A stretch of DNA of 5,872 bases. Origin: Paludibacter sp. GTDB taxonomy: Bacteria > Bacteroidota > Bacteroidia > Bacteroidales > Paludibacteraceae. The stretch's first letter is position 1; each line of letters starts with the position of its first letter. This document shows positions 4,960-5,872 of the stretch, piece by piece. The notes under the pieces were generated by a model. It saw only the letters and a program-made list of their open reading frames with translations, ran no database searches and was not told where the DNA came from. Location of the stretch: contig JANJXE010000226.1 of the NCBI GenBank assembly GCA_024709185.1, forward strand, positions 1 to 5,872, read 5' to 3'. The position numbers were made by a program, and so were the translations under genes.

Positions 4960-5872
4960 CTACCGACTCACATCCTTCAAAAAATTCTCGATAATCCCCA
5001 GTGTTTGCCACGAATTCGTTGCCGAATTATTTACGATTACCGTGAAAACCCACTCCCTGCCATTGTTGGTGATGTAGCCCGTATACGCCCGAACCCGTGC
5101 TATCGTTCCGCTTTTACCCATCAGGTTGCCATCGAGATGGGTGTTTTTGAGAAACCCTGCAAGGGTTCCAACTTTTCCGGCAACAGCCATGCTTTTGATA
5201 AAAGCGTCGCGGTGAGGGCTTTTCTGATACATATACTGCATTACATCGGTCATAAAACGGGCGGTAACCGCATTGGCCGGACTCAGGCCCGAACCATCTT
5301 CCATAAACAAACCGGTGGTATCAATCCCCCTGGAACGCCAGTACTGAAGCACCATGTCGATGGAACGGCGGTTGGTGGCGATGGGATGGCGGTGCAAACT
5401 CAGTGATTTGAAAATCTGTTCGGTGTAGAAATTATTGCTTTTCTGATTGGCTTCCCGGATGATGTCGCTCAGGGGTACCGAGCTGTGCGTATACACTATT
5501 GTTCTGGTTACCTGAGCCTGAATACGCCCTTTTTGGTGTAAGTCATAGTCGACCGCCTGCCCGCTGGTTTCAATACCGCTGTTTTTCAGTGCCTCCCTGA
5601 AGTCTTGTGCCAGTTGTAATGCCGGATTAGGTAGTTCTGCACGAACCACGAATGCGGGGCGATTGGCCGGAATCTCACCCCGCACTAAGCGGTTCATACT
5701 TTTGGGTGCGCCATAAAAATAGGCATTATCGGAAGTGGTTTTAGTGCTCTGCACCTGATTGTCGATACTCATTCCTGCTACCTGAGGATTAGTAGCGATA
5801 ATGGCTGGTGTGGTACCTTCGGCCCCCGACCGAAAAGTGACTGCTACCGAATTATCTTTATAGGCAATGCCC
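4960..5872 (-). CDS. dacB: D-alanyl-D-alanine carboxypeptidase/endopeptidase, PBP4 (peptidase S13) type, C-terminal part
   Basis: S13 enzymes are periplasmic serine peptidases that trim the terminal D-alanine of peptidoglycan stems and cut cross-links. About 304 codons are present; the frame is open through the right edge, so the ATG at 5772-5770 is internal. Upstream of it the frame still reads family-like sequence (YKDNSVAVTFRSGAEG...VAGMSIDN). Numbering from that internal Met: the second active-site motif is S112-N113-N114 in REANQKSNNFYTEQI, MEDGSGLSPANAVTA spans 157-171, AVAGKVGTLAG spans 196-206, and the third motif is K220-S221-G222-T223, with Ser where KTG is more usual. The C-terminal TGYITNNGREWVFTVIVNN strand (231-249) and the IIENFL helix match the family end. 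The SxxK nucleophile motif and the signal peptide must lie outside the window. It ends 116 bp before the next gene. Confidence 0.93.
   Translation of the reverse strand, partial: GIAYKDNSVAVTFRSGAEGTTPAIIATNPQVAGMSIDNQVQSTKTTSDNAYFYGAPKSMNRLVRGEIPANRPAFVVRAELPNPALQLAQDFREALKNSGIETSGQAVDYDLHQKGRIQAQVTRTIVYTHSSVPLSDIIREANQKSNNFYTEQIFKSLSLHRHPIATNRRSIDMVLQYWRSRGIDTTGLFMEDGSGLSPANAVTARFMTDVMQYMYQKSPHRDAFIKSMAVAGKVGTLAGFLKNTHLDGNLMGKSGTIARVRAYTGYITNNGREWVFTVIVNNSATNSWQTLGIIENFLKDVSR

Noticed and set aside
5110..5115. KSGT instead of KTGT in the PBP4 third motif as a sign of inactivity
   Set aside because: Ser at this place is a conservative change tolerated in penicillin-binding proteins, and the rest of the motif and the SNN motif are intact.
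5005..5406. Open frame of 133 codons on the plus strand
   Set aside because: It is the longest antisense frame but mirrors conserved dacB codons, lacks a promoter, and has an arginine- and histidine-rich shadow composition.
5770..5772. ATG that could be taken as the dacB start
   Set aside because: The frame stays open upstream to 5872 and still encodes S13-like sequence, and the SxxK nucleophile motif has not yet appeared, so this Met is internal.

Overview
The window looks like ordinary chromosome from a member of the Bacteroidota, probably class Bacteroidia; I cannot fix the genus. Two things point there. The gene starts are preceded by TAnnTTTG boxes (the -7 element of Bacteroidetes promoters) and not by Shine-Dalgarno sequences. 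The TrmD sequence also carries a lineage-typical CGHYKGID knot loop. Every gene I can support lies on the minus strand, so transcription runs from high to low coordinates. I see no mobile element, RNA gene or CRISPR array, and no gap between genes exceeds 300 bases.

In transcription order: the C-terminal two thirds of a PBP4-type D-Ala-D-Ala carboxypeptidase (dacB) entering from the right edge; a 153-residue helical protein that I do not recognise; a 482-residue PLP enzyme of the tryptophanase/tyrosine phenol-lyase family, with its own promoter, a 13-bp inverted repeat around the predicted transcription start and a strong terminator; a two-gene unit of a ZupT-like ZIP metal transporter followed 11 bp later by a free-standing MetH activation domain; trmD (tRNA m1G37 methyltransferase); and the first 39 codons of argC running off the left edge.

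Most of this is housekeeping: tRNA modification, arginine synthesis, methionine synthase repair and peptidoglycan turnover. The parts worth a second look are five. (1) The lyase keeps the PLP lysine and the phenol-lyase signature residues but has lost other conserved active-site residues. (2) A long inverted repeat overlaps that gene's promoter. (3) The MetH activation domain is encoded alone, has a CxCxxC segment, and is coupled to a divalent-metal transporter. (4) The 153-residue protein has strongly patterned motifs but no family I can name. (5) A 7-bp tandem repeat occupies the trmD-argC junction, supplies the trmD stop and the argC start, and creates a chain of overlapping stop/start codons. 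I do not see a clearly new multi-gene system; the best candidate for new biochemistry is the divergent lyase.
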